64,000 bases of DNA from Melioribacter sp. (GTDB lineage: Bacteria > Bacteroidota > Ignavibacteria > Ignavibacteriales > Melioribacteraceae): assembly GCA_020723965.1 (NCBI GenBank), contig DYHW01000008.1, positions 16,343 through 80,342 of the forward strand, read 5' to 3'. The notes below the pieces were generated by a model. It was not told the origin of the DNA. It saw nothing but the letters and a program-made list of their open reading frames with translations, and made no database searches. A program made the position numbers and the translations under genes. This document shows, piece after piece, positions 17,591-26,213 of the stretch (the stretch's first letter is position 1; each line of letters opens with the position of its first letter).

Positions 17591-20146
17591 CTATAACATT
17601 TCTTCAATAGATTGAGTTAATTCGTGCGTAATTAGTTCGTATAGATTTGGAGATATTTTTTTTCTGTTGCGGTCTAGAATGTAAAATGAATCTACAACAT
17701 CGTCCGCTTTTGTAGAAATTTTTGCAAAGTAGATCGAAAGACCAAGTTCATTCATTTTTTTTGTTATCTGAAAAAGCAGTCCTAACCTATCAGGCGAATA
17801 GACATCTATGATAGTGTACTTATCGTGTTTTTCAAAAGCAATTTTCACTTTACCTTTACGCTTAAAAAATTTGTTTTCAATACGCCGCCACTTAGATTTT
17901 ATCTTGCTGAACTCTTTAGTTATTTGAAGCTCGTTCTCTACTGCAAGATAAAGATCGTGTTTTATTTTTGTGTTCCGTTCTTCATCAATGGTTCCCCCGG
18001 TTCGAAAATCCGTTACACTAAAACTGTCTATCACAATGCCGTCTTTACGCGTAAAAATTTTAGCATCGTGAATATTCAGATCGTTGATCGAAAGAGCGCC
18101 GCAAATTCTAGAGAGGAGCGCTTCAGAATCCCGCGTAATAACAGTAATAACCGTAAAAGCCCCTTCATCTTTTAAGAAAACAGAAAGAGGCGAACCTTTT
18201 TCAATTTCTTCAATATGTTGATTTATTTCTTCGGCAGAGAAATGCTGCAAGTAACCCAAATCATTTATTGAATCGATATGATCTTTTATGGAATCTCCAG
18301 AATAAATTTCTGAAGAGCTAATAATTTCTTTTAAATTGTTTGAAAGCAGATCCTGCCCGCTTATTCTTTCATCCAGCATAGTTTTAGTTTTAGTATATAA
18401 TTCATGCAGTAGATCGCTCTTCCATTTCGTCCACACAACTTGAGATACAGCGGAAAGATCTGCGTAAGTTAAAAGGTAAAGTAAATCAAGCATTTCTGAA
18501 TTTTGAAACAGCAGTGCAAAATTATTCAAAGTTGATGGGTCATTCAGATTTCGGCGAAATGCAACTTGTTCCATTGTAAGATGATGATGAACAAGGAATT
18601 GCGCTATTTCAATTTCATCAGAATCGTAACCGAGCCGCTCCATTATTGAATTTGCCACTTCGGCGCCAATAATTTCATGCCCGGCAACGCTTATCGGTTT
18701 TGCAATATCATGAAAAAGAACTGCGATGTTTAGAATGTCTTTTTCTTTAAGCCCTTGATAAAGTTTGCCAAGAATAGAAGTATCATCCGCAAGTTTCTCA
18801 AGGTTGTTTAAGGCAATAATAGTGTGTTCATCTGCCGTGTAACAATGATAAACACCAGGTTGAAAGAATCCAATCAGCTCTCCGAATTCCGGAAGAAAAG
18901 CGCCCAAAACGCCAAGCTCGTTCATCATTGCCAAAGTTTTACCAACGTTTTTAGGCAGCCGTAAAATTTCTCTAAAGAAGACCGATGATTGATGTTCGGT
19001 TGTTTGCGATTCTTCAAGATCAAAAACACGTTCTATAATTTGAGCGCGCAGATTTTCATCAAAGCTGGCATCATGAAGCCCGCTGTAATAGAATGCTCTC
19101 AATATTGATGAAAGGGTCAAAGTTGTTTCGCCAATAAATGAAATGTTTCCGCTTTTCAGCATAAATTCATCGTCAAGCCGAATCGAAAGATAATCGCTTA
19201 AAGCCGGCGTAATTTCTTCTTCGAAACGCTTCATCATAGTTCTAGAGAATCGTTTTATTATGTTTGCCGCTTCGAAATATTTCCTCATGAATGTATGCCA
19301 GCCGTCGCCTGTATAACCTAAAACATGCGCTATTTTTTCTTGATAGATAAATTCAAACCTGTCGTTCTTATGATTAGTAAGTAAATGAAGATGGTTCCGC
19401 ACGTTAAGTATTGTTCGGTAGCTTTCTTGAAGTCGTGCAACCGCACGAGGAATTATTATTTTCTTCTTTCTTATAATATCGAAAAAATTTTCCGATTGAG
19501 TGATCTCTTCCTGAACATTGAGAAGCAATTCATTTTTTAGCGAATAGATCCATTCAACAGCTTGAAGATCGCGCAGACCGCCGGCTGTGTATTTAATATT
19601 CGGTTCCAAAACTTTTGCCGATTCACCATATTTCTCGTAACGTAAATGAATATCTTCGAAAAATTTTAAGATCAGCTTTTTCTTATTATCTTCAGTTAAT
19701 GAAGAGATAAGTTCTTTTATCCATCGCCAATAAAGTTTTTCGTTACCAAGAATGTAGCGCGTTTCAAAAAATTGTGTGAAAGCGTGCAAATCTTCATCAA
19801 GAAATTTCTTGATATCGGAAAAATCGCGAATAGTGTGAGAAACTTCTATTCCGGAATCCCAAAGTTTTGTAACGCACTCTTGAATTATTTTCTCGTTACC
19901 GTCAACTTCTTTAAAGATGAACATCAAGTCTATATCAGAGAAAGGAGAAAGTTCTCTTCGACTGAAACTTCCAACAGAAGCAACCGCACAATCTAATTTT
20001 ATCCCTTTAAGCGCACGTAAAATATATTCCTCAACAAGCACGCTCCAACGGATACAAAACTTGAACGAATCTTTAAGAAGATCTTCATCGCTAAAAATTC
20101 TGCCGCGGTCTTCTAAAAATTTTTCTTTTAGTTTCAGTGGGTCCAT
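17591..20146 (-). CDS. glnD: GlnD-like bifunctional uridylyltransferase/uridylyl-removing protein
   Basis: An 851-residue four-domain protein. The nucleotidyltransferase motif GSFSRRELSPFSDIDL is at residues 59-74, with both catalytic Asp residues. A GlnD helical linker follows, then an HD hydrolase domain with NIAVLFHDIAKPI near residue 465 and HHHLTMEQ further on. Two ACT domains lie at the C-terminus (about 665-740 and 775-851). The family uridylylates and deuridylylates PII according to glutamine level. No PII gene is in the window, so the target here is inferred. The length is close to E. coli GlnD (890). Confidence 0.88.
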   Translation of the reverse strand: MDPLKLKEKFLEDRGRIFSDEDLLKDSFKFCIRWSVLVEEYILRALKGIKLDCAVASVGSFSRRELSPFSDIDLMFIFKEVDGNEKIIQECVTKLWDSGIEVSHTIRDFSDIKKFLDEDLHAFTQFFETRYILGNEKLYWRWIKELISSLTEDNKKKLILKFFEDIHLRYEKYGESAKVLEPNIKYTAGGLRDLQAVEWIYSLKNELLLNVQEEITQSENFFDIIRKKKIIIPRAVARLQESYRTILNVRNHLHLLTNHKNDRFEFIYQEKIAHVLGYTGDGWHTFMRKYFEAANIIKRFSRTMMKRFEEEITPALSDYLSIRLDDEFMLKSGNISFIGETTLTLSSILRAFYYSGLHDASFDENLRAQIIERVFDLEESQTTEHQSSVFFREILRLPKNVGKTLAMMNELGVLGAFLPEFGELIGFFQPGVYHCYTADEHTIIALNNLEKLADDTSILGKLYQGLKEKDILNIAVLFHDIAKPISVAGHEIIGAEVANSIMERLGYDSDEIEIAQFLVHHHLTMEQVAFRRNLNDPSTLNNFALLFQNSEMLDLLYLLTYADLSAVSQVVWTKWKSDLLHELYTKTKTMLDERISGQDLLSNNLKEIISSSEIYSGDSIKDHIDSINDLGYLQHFSAEEINQHIEEIEKGSPLSVFLKDEGAFTVITVITRDSEALLSRICGALSINDLNIHDAKIFTRKDGIVIDSFSVTDFRTGGTIDEERNTKIKHDLYLAVENELQITKEFSKIKSKWRRIENKFFKRKGKVKIAFEKHDKYTIIDVYSPDRLGLLFQITKKMNELGLSIYFAKISTKADDVVDSFYILDRNRKKISPNLYELITHELTQSIEEML

Positions 20147-20224
20147 ATTTTAATATATCGCTTTTGCAATAGCCGGATTATTTACAAAAAAAATTGGGGG
20201 CTTTTCCGTAGAAATACTACGGAC

Positions 20225-20345
20225 AGCCGCATCAAAAAAATCTGTTTAGTCATTCTGAGTTTCGACGCAGTCGGGACGAAGAATCTCAAAGCAAAAGTTG
20301 GAGACTCTTCTCCCGATGAAATCGAGATCAGAGTGACAAAATTAA
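20225..20345. repeat. palindromic intergenic repeat of the GTCATTCTGAG type
   Basis: The sequence opens with GTCATTCTGAGTTTCGA and closes with a TCGAGATCAGAGTGAC segment, which are imperfect inverted repeats. Inside, GAAGAATCTC and GAGACTCTTC form a second inverted pair. This is a common class of mobile palindromic repeat in Bacteroidota-related genomes. It fills the gap between the glnD-like gene and the lyase gene, whose stop codon it nearly abuts. Confidence 0.6.
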
Positions 20346-20346
20346 T

Positions 20347-21735
20347 CTATAGTTTTTCAAATCTTGCCTGAAAGAATCTTAGATATTTTGGTTCGTAAAC
20401 CATAGTTAACCCTTTTATATTCTTCCGTTTGTCAAAAACATCGGCAATTGATTCCACCATAACATCAATATGAGATTGAGTATAAACCCTTCTCGGAAAA
20501 GTTAAACGAACCAACTCTAGTTTTGGGTAGCGGTGTTCACCGGTTTTCGGATCGCGCCCAGATGAAACAAGTCCGCGCTCCATACCGCGCACGCCGCTAT
20601 CAATATAAATTTCTGCCGCAAGAGATTGGGCTGGGAATAAATCTTGTTTTAAGTGCGGTAAAAATCTTTTTGCATCAAGAAAGATTGCATGTCCGCCGAA
20701 AGGATAAACAAGCGGTATTCCATATTTTTCCAATTGAGCGCCGCAGTATTCAACTTGCCGAACTCTCATACTAATGTTATCGAATTGAACCATCTCTTCG
20801 ATACCGCGCGCCATAGCTTCCATATCGCGTCCGGCTAAACCTCCGTAACTGTGCAGCCCTTCGTAAATTACAACCATGTTGCGCGCTTCTTCAAAAACTT
20901 TTTTATTGCGCGTTGCAAGAAAGCCGCCAATGTTCACCATTAAATCTTTTTTAGCGCTCACCCATAAACCGTCAAAGTAAGCACACATCTCTTTCAAAAT
21001 TTGCGCTATTGTTTTATCGGCATATCCTTTCTCTTGCATTTTGATAAAATAAGCGTTCTCTGTTGCGCGAGTAGCATCGAACCAAAGTTTAACTCTATAC
21101 TTTTGAGTCAAATTATATACTTCTTTCAGGTTTGCCATTGAAAATGGCTGACCGCCAGCCATATTTACTGGACCAGCTATACTAACGTAAGGAATTTTTT
21201 TCGGTCCAACTTTTTTAATTAGGTCTTCTAATTTTTGCAAATCAATATTTCCTTTGAAGGGGAATGTGTTTTGCGCATCGTGAGCTTCATCAATAATAAC
21301 GTCAACAAAAGTTCCGCCGGCAAGTTCTTGATGAACCCGCGTTGTTGTGAAATACATATTGCCGGGAATGAAATCGCCGGGTTTGATCATAATTTTTGAG
21401 ATCATGTGTTCGGCGGCGCGTCCCTGATGTGCTGGCACAAAGTAAGGCATCCCATAATATTTTTTTACGTTATCCCACAAGTAATAAAAATTTTTACTCC
21501 CAGCGTATGCTTCATCTCCGAGCATCATGCCAGCCCATTGATAATCGCTCATTGCATTTGTGCCGCTATCGGTTAAAAGGTCAATGTAAACGTCTTCGCT
21601 CTTGAGCAGAAAAGTATTATAGCCGGCTTCTTTTGCGGCTTTCTCACGGTATTGGCGCGTTGTCATTTTAATTGGCTCTACCATTTTTATTTTATACGGT
21701 TCAGCCCAACTTTTTTTGATTACTTTTTTTGCCAT
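20347..21735 (-). CDS. tyrosine phenol-lyase-like PLP enzyme (tryptophanase family)
   Basis: A 462-residue fold-type I PLP enzyme aligned over its full length with Citrobacter TPL and E. coli TnaA. The PLP lysine is K263 in SAKKDLMVN. Residues that separate the two activities look TPL-like. Thr130 matches TPL Thr124, Arg387 in GMERG matches TPL Arg381 (TnaA has a hydrophobic residue), and Phe454 matches TPL Phe448 (TnaA has His). The predicted reaction is L-tyrosine to phenol, pyruvate and ammonia. One difference is AGPVNMAGGQP where TPL has AVTVNLAGGQP. Annotation pipelines would likely call it tryptophanase; indole formation cannot be excluded without assay. Confidence 0.8.
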   Translation of the reverse strand: MAKKVIKKSWAEPYKIKMVEPIKMTTRQYREKAAKEAGYNTFLLKSEDVYIDLLTDSGTNAMSDYQWAGMMLGDEAYAGSKNFYYLWDNVKKYYGMPYFVPAHQGRAAEHMISKIMIKPGDFIPGNMYFTTTRVHQELAGGTFVDVIIDEAHDAQNTFPFKGNIDLQKLEDLIKKVGPKKIPYVSIAGPVNMAGGQPFSMANLKEVYNLTQKYRVKLWFDATRATENAYFIKMQEKGYADKTIAQILKEMCAYFDGLWVSAKKDLMVNIGGFLATRNKKVFEEARNMVVIYEGLHSYGGLAGRDMEAMARGIEEMVQFDNISMRVRQVEYCGAQLEKYGIPLVYPFGGHAIFLDAKRFLPHLKQDLFPAQSLAAEIYIDSGVRGMERGLVSSGRDPKTGEHRYPKLELVRLTFPRRVYTQSHIDVMVESIADVFDKRKNIKGLTMVYEPKYLRFFQARFEKL

Positions 21736-21799
21736 GTTTTCTCCAAAATAATTATAATAGGAATTATTAATTATGAGTTATGATTTTGGATGTCCGGCG

Positions 21800-22174
21800 T
21801 CAGACAAATTTCTTTTTTAATTTTTTTCTTTTTTGCTCGGCAATTATTTCAGAAGAAATGCCTCCGCGTGTATTAAACTTTGCAGTTATTTTCATGTAAC
21901 GCGGTTTACAAACTTTAATAAGATCATTCAAGATTTGGTTTGTAACTGCTTCAAAGTAAATTCCATCATTTCGGTAGGATTGTAAATAGAATTTGTAGCT
22001 TTTTAATTCCACACATAATTTTTCTGGGATATATTCAAGTATTATAGTGGCAAAATCTGGTTGTCCGGTAACAGGACAAACAGAGGTAAACTCCGGCGCA
22101 GTATGAATGATTGTGTAATCCCTTTCTGGATTCGGATTGGGAAATGTTACGAGGAGTTTAGTTTTGTCGGTCAT
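21800..22174 (-). CDS. queF: NADPH-dependent preQ0 reductase (type I QueF)
   Basis: A 124-residue single-domain QueF. The nucleophile Cys33 lies in SVCPVTGQPDFA, with Asp40 as the proton donor and Glu56 in ELKSYK for substrate binding. The FNTRGG segment near the end is also conserved. It reduces 7-cyano-7-deazaguanine to preQ1 in queuosine synthesis. Its ATG overlaps the TGA of the restriction endonuclease gene by four bases, so it appears translationally coupled to the inserted restriction-modification cassette. queC lies on the far side of that cassette. Confidence 0.93.
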   Translation of the reverse strand: MTDKTKLLVTFPNPNPERDYTIIHTAPEFTSVCPVTGQPDFATIILEYIPEKLCVELKSYKFYLQSYRNDGIYFEAVTNQILNDLIKVCKPRYMKITAKFNTRGGISSEIIAEQKRKKLKKKFV

Positions 22175-22920
22175 AGATTAACCTTGATTTTTTCTTTGCC
22201 GGAATTGAACTTTATAATTTTATTCCAGTTAATAATTCCATCTATACAGAACTCATTTGCAAATTGGAGACTGAAAATATTTATTTGTCTGGCGTATTCA
22301 AGCTCATATTCTTGATTTCTTTCTTTTGCTTTGTAAGCAAGGGGCTCAATAATTTCTGTGTACAAATCAGAATGATCGGAAATAAATTCCCAGAATCTTT
22401 GGCCGGCAATTTTTTGGTATTCACCTTTATCTGTTCTGACAACCCTACCATAACAGCATCCGTTTATTGCCTCAACTGGCATTTTCTTAGCATTTGTTCT
22501 TAGTCGTTGTTTTGCTTGTCTAAAATTCTCATTCATCTTTTTGATTTGCGATGAATTACCCCAATTTGTTCCAGATTTTACCGCCACTACATAAATTACT
22601 CCCTTCTTCACAAATTCTAAATCTAAACCTTCAGCGGATGATTTTTTACCACCATAAACTTTATTGCAAATGAAAATTGCTAATCTTTCTAAAAAACCTC
22701 CAAACATGGTCTCTTCTTGTGATGAGATATAAGCGCTTACCAAACTGTTCACAAATTTTTCTGATGTAAGTATGTTCTTGGCTTTAAACAAATATGGATT
22801 CTTGCTAAGAAGAATCTCGGAAAGTTTTAATTTGCTTAATCCTTTCTGTCTTGCTTCATGGAAGGAGCCAATATTTTCTTCAATGTAATTTTTTACGTCT
22901 TCCAGTGTTAGTTTTGCCAT
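22171..22920 (-). CDS. type II restriction endonuclease (PmeII-like)
   Basis: A 249-residue protein with no membrane segment. The central block LERLAIFICNKVYGG, then KKSSAEGLDLEF, then VVAVKSGTNWGNSSQIKKM resembles the PD-(D/E)XK core of the PmeII-like restriction endonuclease group. Asp in GLDLEF and Lys in AVKSG would be the catalytic pair. The gene overlaps the upstream DNA methyltransferase gene by 41 bp and the downstream queF by 4 bp. The pairing with a methyltransferase is the strongest support for function. The recognition site is unknown. Confidence 0.75.
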   Translation of the reverse strand: MAKLTLEDVKNYIEENIGSFHEARQKGLSKLKLSEILLSKNPYLFKAKNILTSEKFVNSLVSAYISSQEETMFGGFLERLAIFICNKVYGGKKSSAEGLDLEFVKKGVIYVVAVKSGTNWGNSSQIKKMNENFRQAKQRLRTNAKKMPVEAINGCCYGRVVRTDKGEYQKIAGQRFWEFISDHSDLYTEIIEPLAYKAKERNQEYELEYARQINIFSLQFANEFCIDGIINWNKIIKFNSGKEKIKVNL

Positions 22921-23764
22921 ATTTCACCTTAGGTTCTGCAGCAAAAATATTTTGACTTAATTGATTTTCCGCCAACTTGTAATACTCTTTTACAATTTCT
23001 ATTCCCAACCCTACTCTTCCCATTTTGTTCGCAACATTTACTGTTGTACCTGAACCCATGAACGGATCAAGAACAACATCGCCTTCTTTTGTAAATAGTT
23101 TTATAAACCATTCGGGTAATTCATCCGGAAATGCTGCACTATGTTCTTTGTTATTGCATTCAGTTGCAAGGTGGAGAACATTTGTTGGATAAACATAAGC
23201 TCTATCCAACCAGTTAGAAACATTTTTTCCGAAACCACTTCCATTTTTTGTATTATCTCTAGTTTTATCAGTCTGACTCAAATTCTTTAATCTCGACTTT
23301 GCCCAATCGCCCACCGGAACCATAACTTCTTCTTGATACATATTGAACTGTTTTGATTTATTGAACTGCAATAATCTTTCCCAAGAATCACGAAACCGGT
23401 TTGGCCATTTACCTGGATAAGAATTTTTCTTATGCCAAATAAATTCTTCCGTCCAGAACCAGCCTTGTTTTCTCATCTCATGAATTAAATCAATTACATA
23501 AGTGTGCCTTTCCCCATCAACAACTTTTTCTTTTATGTTCAGAACAAAAGTGCCAGTTGGTTTTAAAACACGAAGCAGTTGTACTGAAATTGGCAAAAAC
23601 CATTCAACATATTTATTCGGATGGATTCCGCCGTAAGTAGTTTTTCTGCTGTCAGCATAAGGTGGTGATGTAAAAATCAAATCAACAGAATTGTCTTCAA
23701 AATCTTGAAGAACATCTTTACTATCACCGAGATATATTTTAGTCTTACTTTTCATTCTCCTCAA
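22880..23764 (-). CDS. DNA methyltransferase (N4-cytosine or N6-adenine, beta class)
   Basis: A 294-residue protein with motif IV as FTSPPYAD near residue 33 and the SAM-binding motif I, DPFMGSGTT, near residue 235. This motif order is that of the beta class, and SPPY is common in N4-cytosine and some N6-adenine enzymes. It would protect host DNA from the adjacent endonuclease. Its C-terminus overlaps the endonuclease start by 41 bp and its start overlaps the 69-residue upstream gene by 20 bp. An alternative ATG lies nine bases downstream at 23755. Confidence 0.9.
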   Translation of the reverse strand: MRRMKSKTKIYLGDSKDVLQDFEDNSVDLIFTSPPYADSRKTTYGGIHPNKYVEWFLPISVQLLRVLKPTGTFVLNIKEKVVDGERHTYVIDLIHEMRKQGWFWTEEFIWHKKNSYPGKWPNRFRDSWERLLQFNKSKQFNMYQEEVMVPVGDWAKSRLKNLSQTDKTRDNTKNGSGFGKNVSNWLDRAYVYPTNVLHLATECNNKEHSAAFPDELPEWFIKLFTKEGDVVLDPFMGSGTTVNVANKMGRVGLGIEIVKEYYKLAENQLSQNIFAAEPKVKYGKTNTGRRKKLH

Positions 23765-23954
23765 TATCGATAGCGTCGTTTGTTGTCATTTCAATTTCTT
23801 CTATTTGGAACTGATGTTCTTTTCTATCTTTTTCATTCGACAAATCCTTTTCACCACCAATAAAGAACTCAGCACATCTCATCGCTTCTTCTTCATTCTC
23901 CGCTTTAATGACTACACCATAATCTCTCACTAGTGAAACTAAATATTTTTTCAT
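23745..23954 (-). CDS. small acidic protein heading the restriction-modification cassette
   Basis: A 69-residue protein beginning MKKYLVSLVRDYGVVIKAE, rich in Glu and ending in DIEENEK. It does not look like a helix-turn-helix controller (C) protein. The N-terminal pattern, a beta strand followed by a helix with EEEAMRCAEFF, resembles small stand-alone domains of unknown function. It overlaps the methyltransferase gene, so it is likely expressed with it. Function unknown. Confidence 0.6.
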   Translation of the reverse strand: MKKYLVSLVRDYGVVIKAENEEEAMRCAEFFIGGEKDLSNEKDRKEHQFQIEEIEMTTNDAIDIEENEK

Positions 23955-24022
23955 ACTACCTCCAAACGTTTTTCAACTCATTCTTCATTCTACATTCTCA
24001 ATTCGCCATTCTCAATTCTCAA

Positions 24023-24712
24023 TTAAACATACTCCGGTTTTACTTTGTAAGGTATAGGGTCTTCAACGCCGGCTTGCTGGAAACCGCGGAGACGGAACGC
24101 ACAGCTATCGCACACGCCGCAAGCTTTATCTTCACTCTGATAACATGACCAAGTTAAATAAAGCGGAGCGTCAAGTTCAATTCCTTTTTTTATTATTTCT
24201 GCTTTGGAAAGATTAATTATGGGCGTTTCAATTTTTATTTTGGTTTCCGGCTTTGTGCCCAGGTCTACCATCTTTTCGAATGCTTTAAAGAAATCTGGAC
24301 GGCAATCCGGATAACCGCTGGCGTCTTCGTAAACAGCGCCGATAAAAACTGCCTCTGCGCAAATCACTTCAGCCCAGCTTACGCACGCGCTCAAAATATT
24401 TGCGTTGCGGAACGGTACGTATGAACTGGGGATTTCTTTGCTGCCAAGATCAGCTTTCGAAACTTCGATTGATTTATCAGTTAGAGATGAACCGCCGATT
24501 TTTGAAAAATGCCCGAAGTCAATCACCAATCTTTTTTTAGCTTTGTAAAAATCCGCGATGTTGTGGAATGCTTTCAGTTCTCTTGTTTCTGTGCGCTGCC
24601 CGTAATTAATGTGAATGAGTGCGAGCCGGTGCGTTTGATTCGCGATAGCAGCAGTAACACAGCTATCCATTCCGCCGCTTACTGCAATTACGGCTAATTT
24701 ATTTTTCACCAT
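24023..24712 (-). CDS. queC: 7-cyano-7-deazaguanine synthase
   Basis: A 229-residue protein with the PP-loop ATP pyrophosphatase motif SGGMDS at residues 12-17. Four zinc-binding cysteines lie near the C-terminus in a CYQSEDKACGVCDSC arrangement. It converts 7-carboxy-7-deazaguanine to preQ0 with ATP and ammonia. queF, which uses the product, follows on the same strand beyond the restriction-modification genes. queD and queE are not in the window. A 68-bp gap of CAATTCTCAATT-type repeats separates queC from the cassette. Confidence 0.94.
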   Translation of the reverse strand: MVKNKLAVIAVSGGMDSCVTAAIANQTHRLALIHINYGQRTETRELKAFHNIADFYKAKKRLVIDFGHFSKIGGSSLTDKSIEVSKADLGSKEIPSSYVPFRNANILSACVSWAEVICAEAVFIGAVYEDASGYPDCRPDFFKAFEKMVDLGTKPETKIKIETPIINLSKAEIIKKGIELDAPLYLTWSCYQSEDKACGVCDSCAFRLRGFQQAGVEDPIPYKVKPEYV

Positions 24713-24779
24713 AATAAAATCTTATTAAATGCTGGTGAAAAATAGCAAATTGAATCCTGATAATGAAAGCAGTTTTAGG

Positions 24780-24862
24780 AATAGAACACTGATCTTTTAT
24801 GATGATTATGATTTTTTATGATCTTAAGTAATCATATAAATCATAACTATCTGCGTGCTATT
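24780..24862. repeat. palindromic interspersed repeat, copy C
   Basis: The left end AATAGAACACTGAT (24780-24793) and right end ATCTGCGTGCTATT (24849-24862) are inverted repeats with two mismatches, and the interior carries several ATGAT/ATCAT units. The right end lies inside the MFS transporter gene and encodes its last residues and stop codon (TIARR-stop). It is the best preserved of the three copies in this window. Confidence 0.7.
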
Positions 24863-26034
24863 GTTTTAGTGCTTAAAAGGACAATTGCAATCAGCATCGA
24901 AATAATAGATGAAATCAGAAATGGAACTTGCGCGCCAAATTGATCCCACAATATTCCGGCGACAAAAGAACCAATCATTACAGCAAAACTTGAAAGCATT
25001 GTTAACAAGCCAATAGCAGAGCCGCGGAATTCATCCGGCACAAGATCTGAAACCCAAGCTTTCGAAACGCCTTCAGTTGAGGAAGCATAAATTCCATACA
25101 ACGCAAAGAGGAGCCAAACGATCAGATGATTTTCATTCATTGCAAAGCCAAAATAAACGACAGAAAAAATCAGCATTCCGATGATGAAAATTATTTTCTT
25201 ACCAAGTTTGTCTGCCAGAATTCCAATTGGGTAAGATGCAATCGCATAAATTAAATTATAAAACAGATAACCGAGAATTGCAATTGTATCCGATTGCGAA
25301 ACTTGTTTCGATTTCAAGATCAAAAAAACATCGCTGCTGTTCGCCAAAGAAAAAGCCGTAAGAGCAACAAGAAGAATTTTGTATTCGCGCGGCGCGATTT
25401 TCCAAAATTCTTTATAAACTTTCTTTTTATTCCGAAGGAACGGGTGTTCGGAATTTTTCGCAACGCTTTTTGCATCTTTCACAGTAAATGTAAACGCAAT
25501 CGCAAATAAAGATGGAACGATAGCGAACAAATAAATCCACGCATACTTTCCAGGAAAAAAGTAGAGAAGTAAAATTGCAGTGAGCGGTCCTGCAACTGCG
25601 CCGAGCGTATCCATACTTCTGTGGAATCCAAAAACAGCGCCTGTATTTCCGTTTGCATAACTTGCAAGAAGAGCATCGCGCGGCGCGGTTCGTATTCCTT
25701 TGCCTATTCGATCTGTAATACGGGAAAAAATTACAATCGGAACAGTTGCTATCAATCCCGGCAAAGATTTCACAAAGCCGGAAATACCATATCCAATTAC
25801 AATAAAAATTGAACGCTTCCCGAGTTGATCGGAAAGCGCTCCAAAATATCCTTTCAAAAATCCGGCAGTAACTTCTGCTATTCCTTCAATCAAACCAACA
25901 ACAGACATTGAAGCGCCAAGAACAACAGTAAGAAAAATTGGCGTGATAGGGTAAAGCATTTCGCTGGCAAAATCTGTAAAAAAACTAACCAGCCCTAGAA
26001 TGACTACTTGTTTAGAAATTTTCTTGTATTTCAT
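24847..26034 (-). CDS. major facilitator superfamily transporter
   Basis: About 395 residues with 12 predicted membrane segments in two halves. The loop after segment 2 reads GALSDQLGKRS and the matching loop in the second half reads GILADKLGKKI; both are MFS motif A variants. The segment RIGKGIRTAPRDALLAS is typical of a group of uncharacterised MFS proteins in Bacteroidota and Proteobacteria. The substrate is unknown. The ATG at 26034 is chosen over a GTG at 26043. The 3' end is formed by an interspersed repeat. Confidence 0.88.
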   Translation of the reverse strand: MKYKKISKQVVILGLVSFFTDFASEMLYPITPIFLTVVLGASMSVVGLIEGIAEVTAGFLKGYFGALSDQLGKRSIFIVIGYGISGFVKSLPGLIATVPIVIFSRITDRIGKGIRTAPRDALLASYANGNTGAVFGFHRSMDTLGAVAGPLTAILLLYFFPGKYAWIYLFAIVPSLFAIAFTFTVKDAKSVAKNSEHPFLRNKKKVYKEFWKIAPREYKILLVALTAFSLANSSDVFLILKSKQVSQSDTIAILGYLFYNLIYAIASYPIGILADKLGKKIIFIIGMLIFSVVYFGFAMNENHLIVWLLFALYGIYASSTEGVSKAWVSDLVPDEFRGSAIGLLTMLSSFAVMIGSFVAGILWDQFGAQVPFLISSIISMLIAIVLLSTKTIARR

Positions 26035-26213
26035 AACTTGCACAAAATTTGAAGTTGAATTTTATAAAAGAGAACTAAAATTCCTACTGATTTTTATTGA
26101 CTATTTGAAAATAACTTTCAACTTTTAAGTAGAACATTTTACGGCACACCAAATGCAGAACTTCAAAACAATCTTCTGAGTTTTTATTCAGAAATAAATT
26201 ATAGGAGCCATCA

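Noticed and set aside
2486..24025. CRISPR-like array from repeated CAATTCTCAATT motifs at 2515-2545 and 23985-24025
   Set aside because: Repeats are very short, degenerate and without unique spacers of constant length; no cas genes are present.
21800..24712. Deazaguanine-based DNA modification (Dpd-type) system
   Set aside because: No TGT-like DpdA transglycosylase or other Dpd protein is present. The DNA methyltransferase and endonuclease are ordinary type II components, so queC and queF are more likely for tRNA queuosine.
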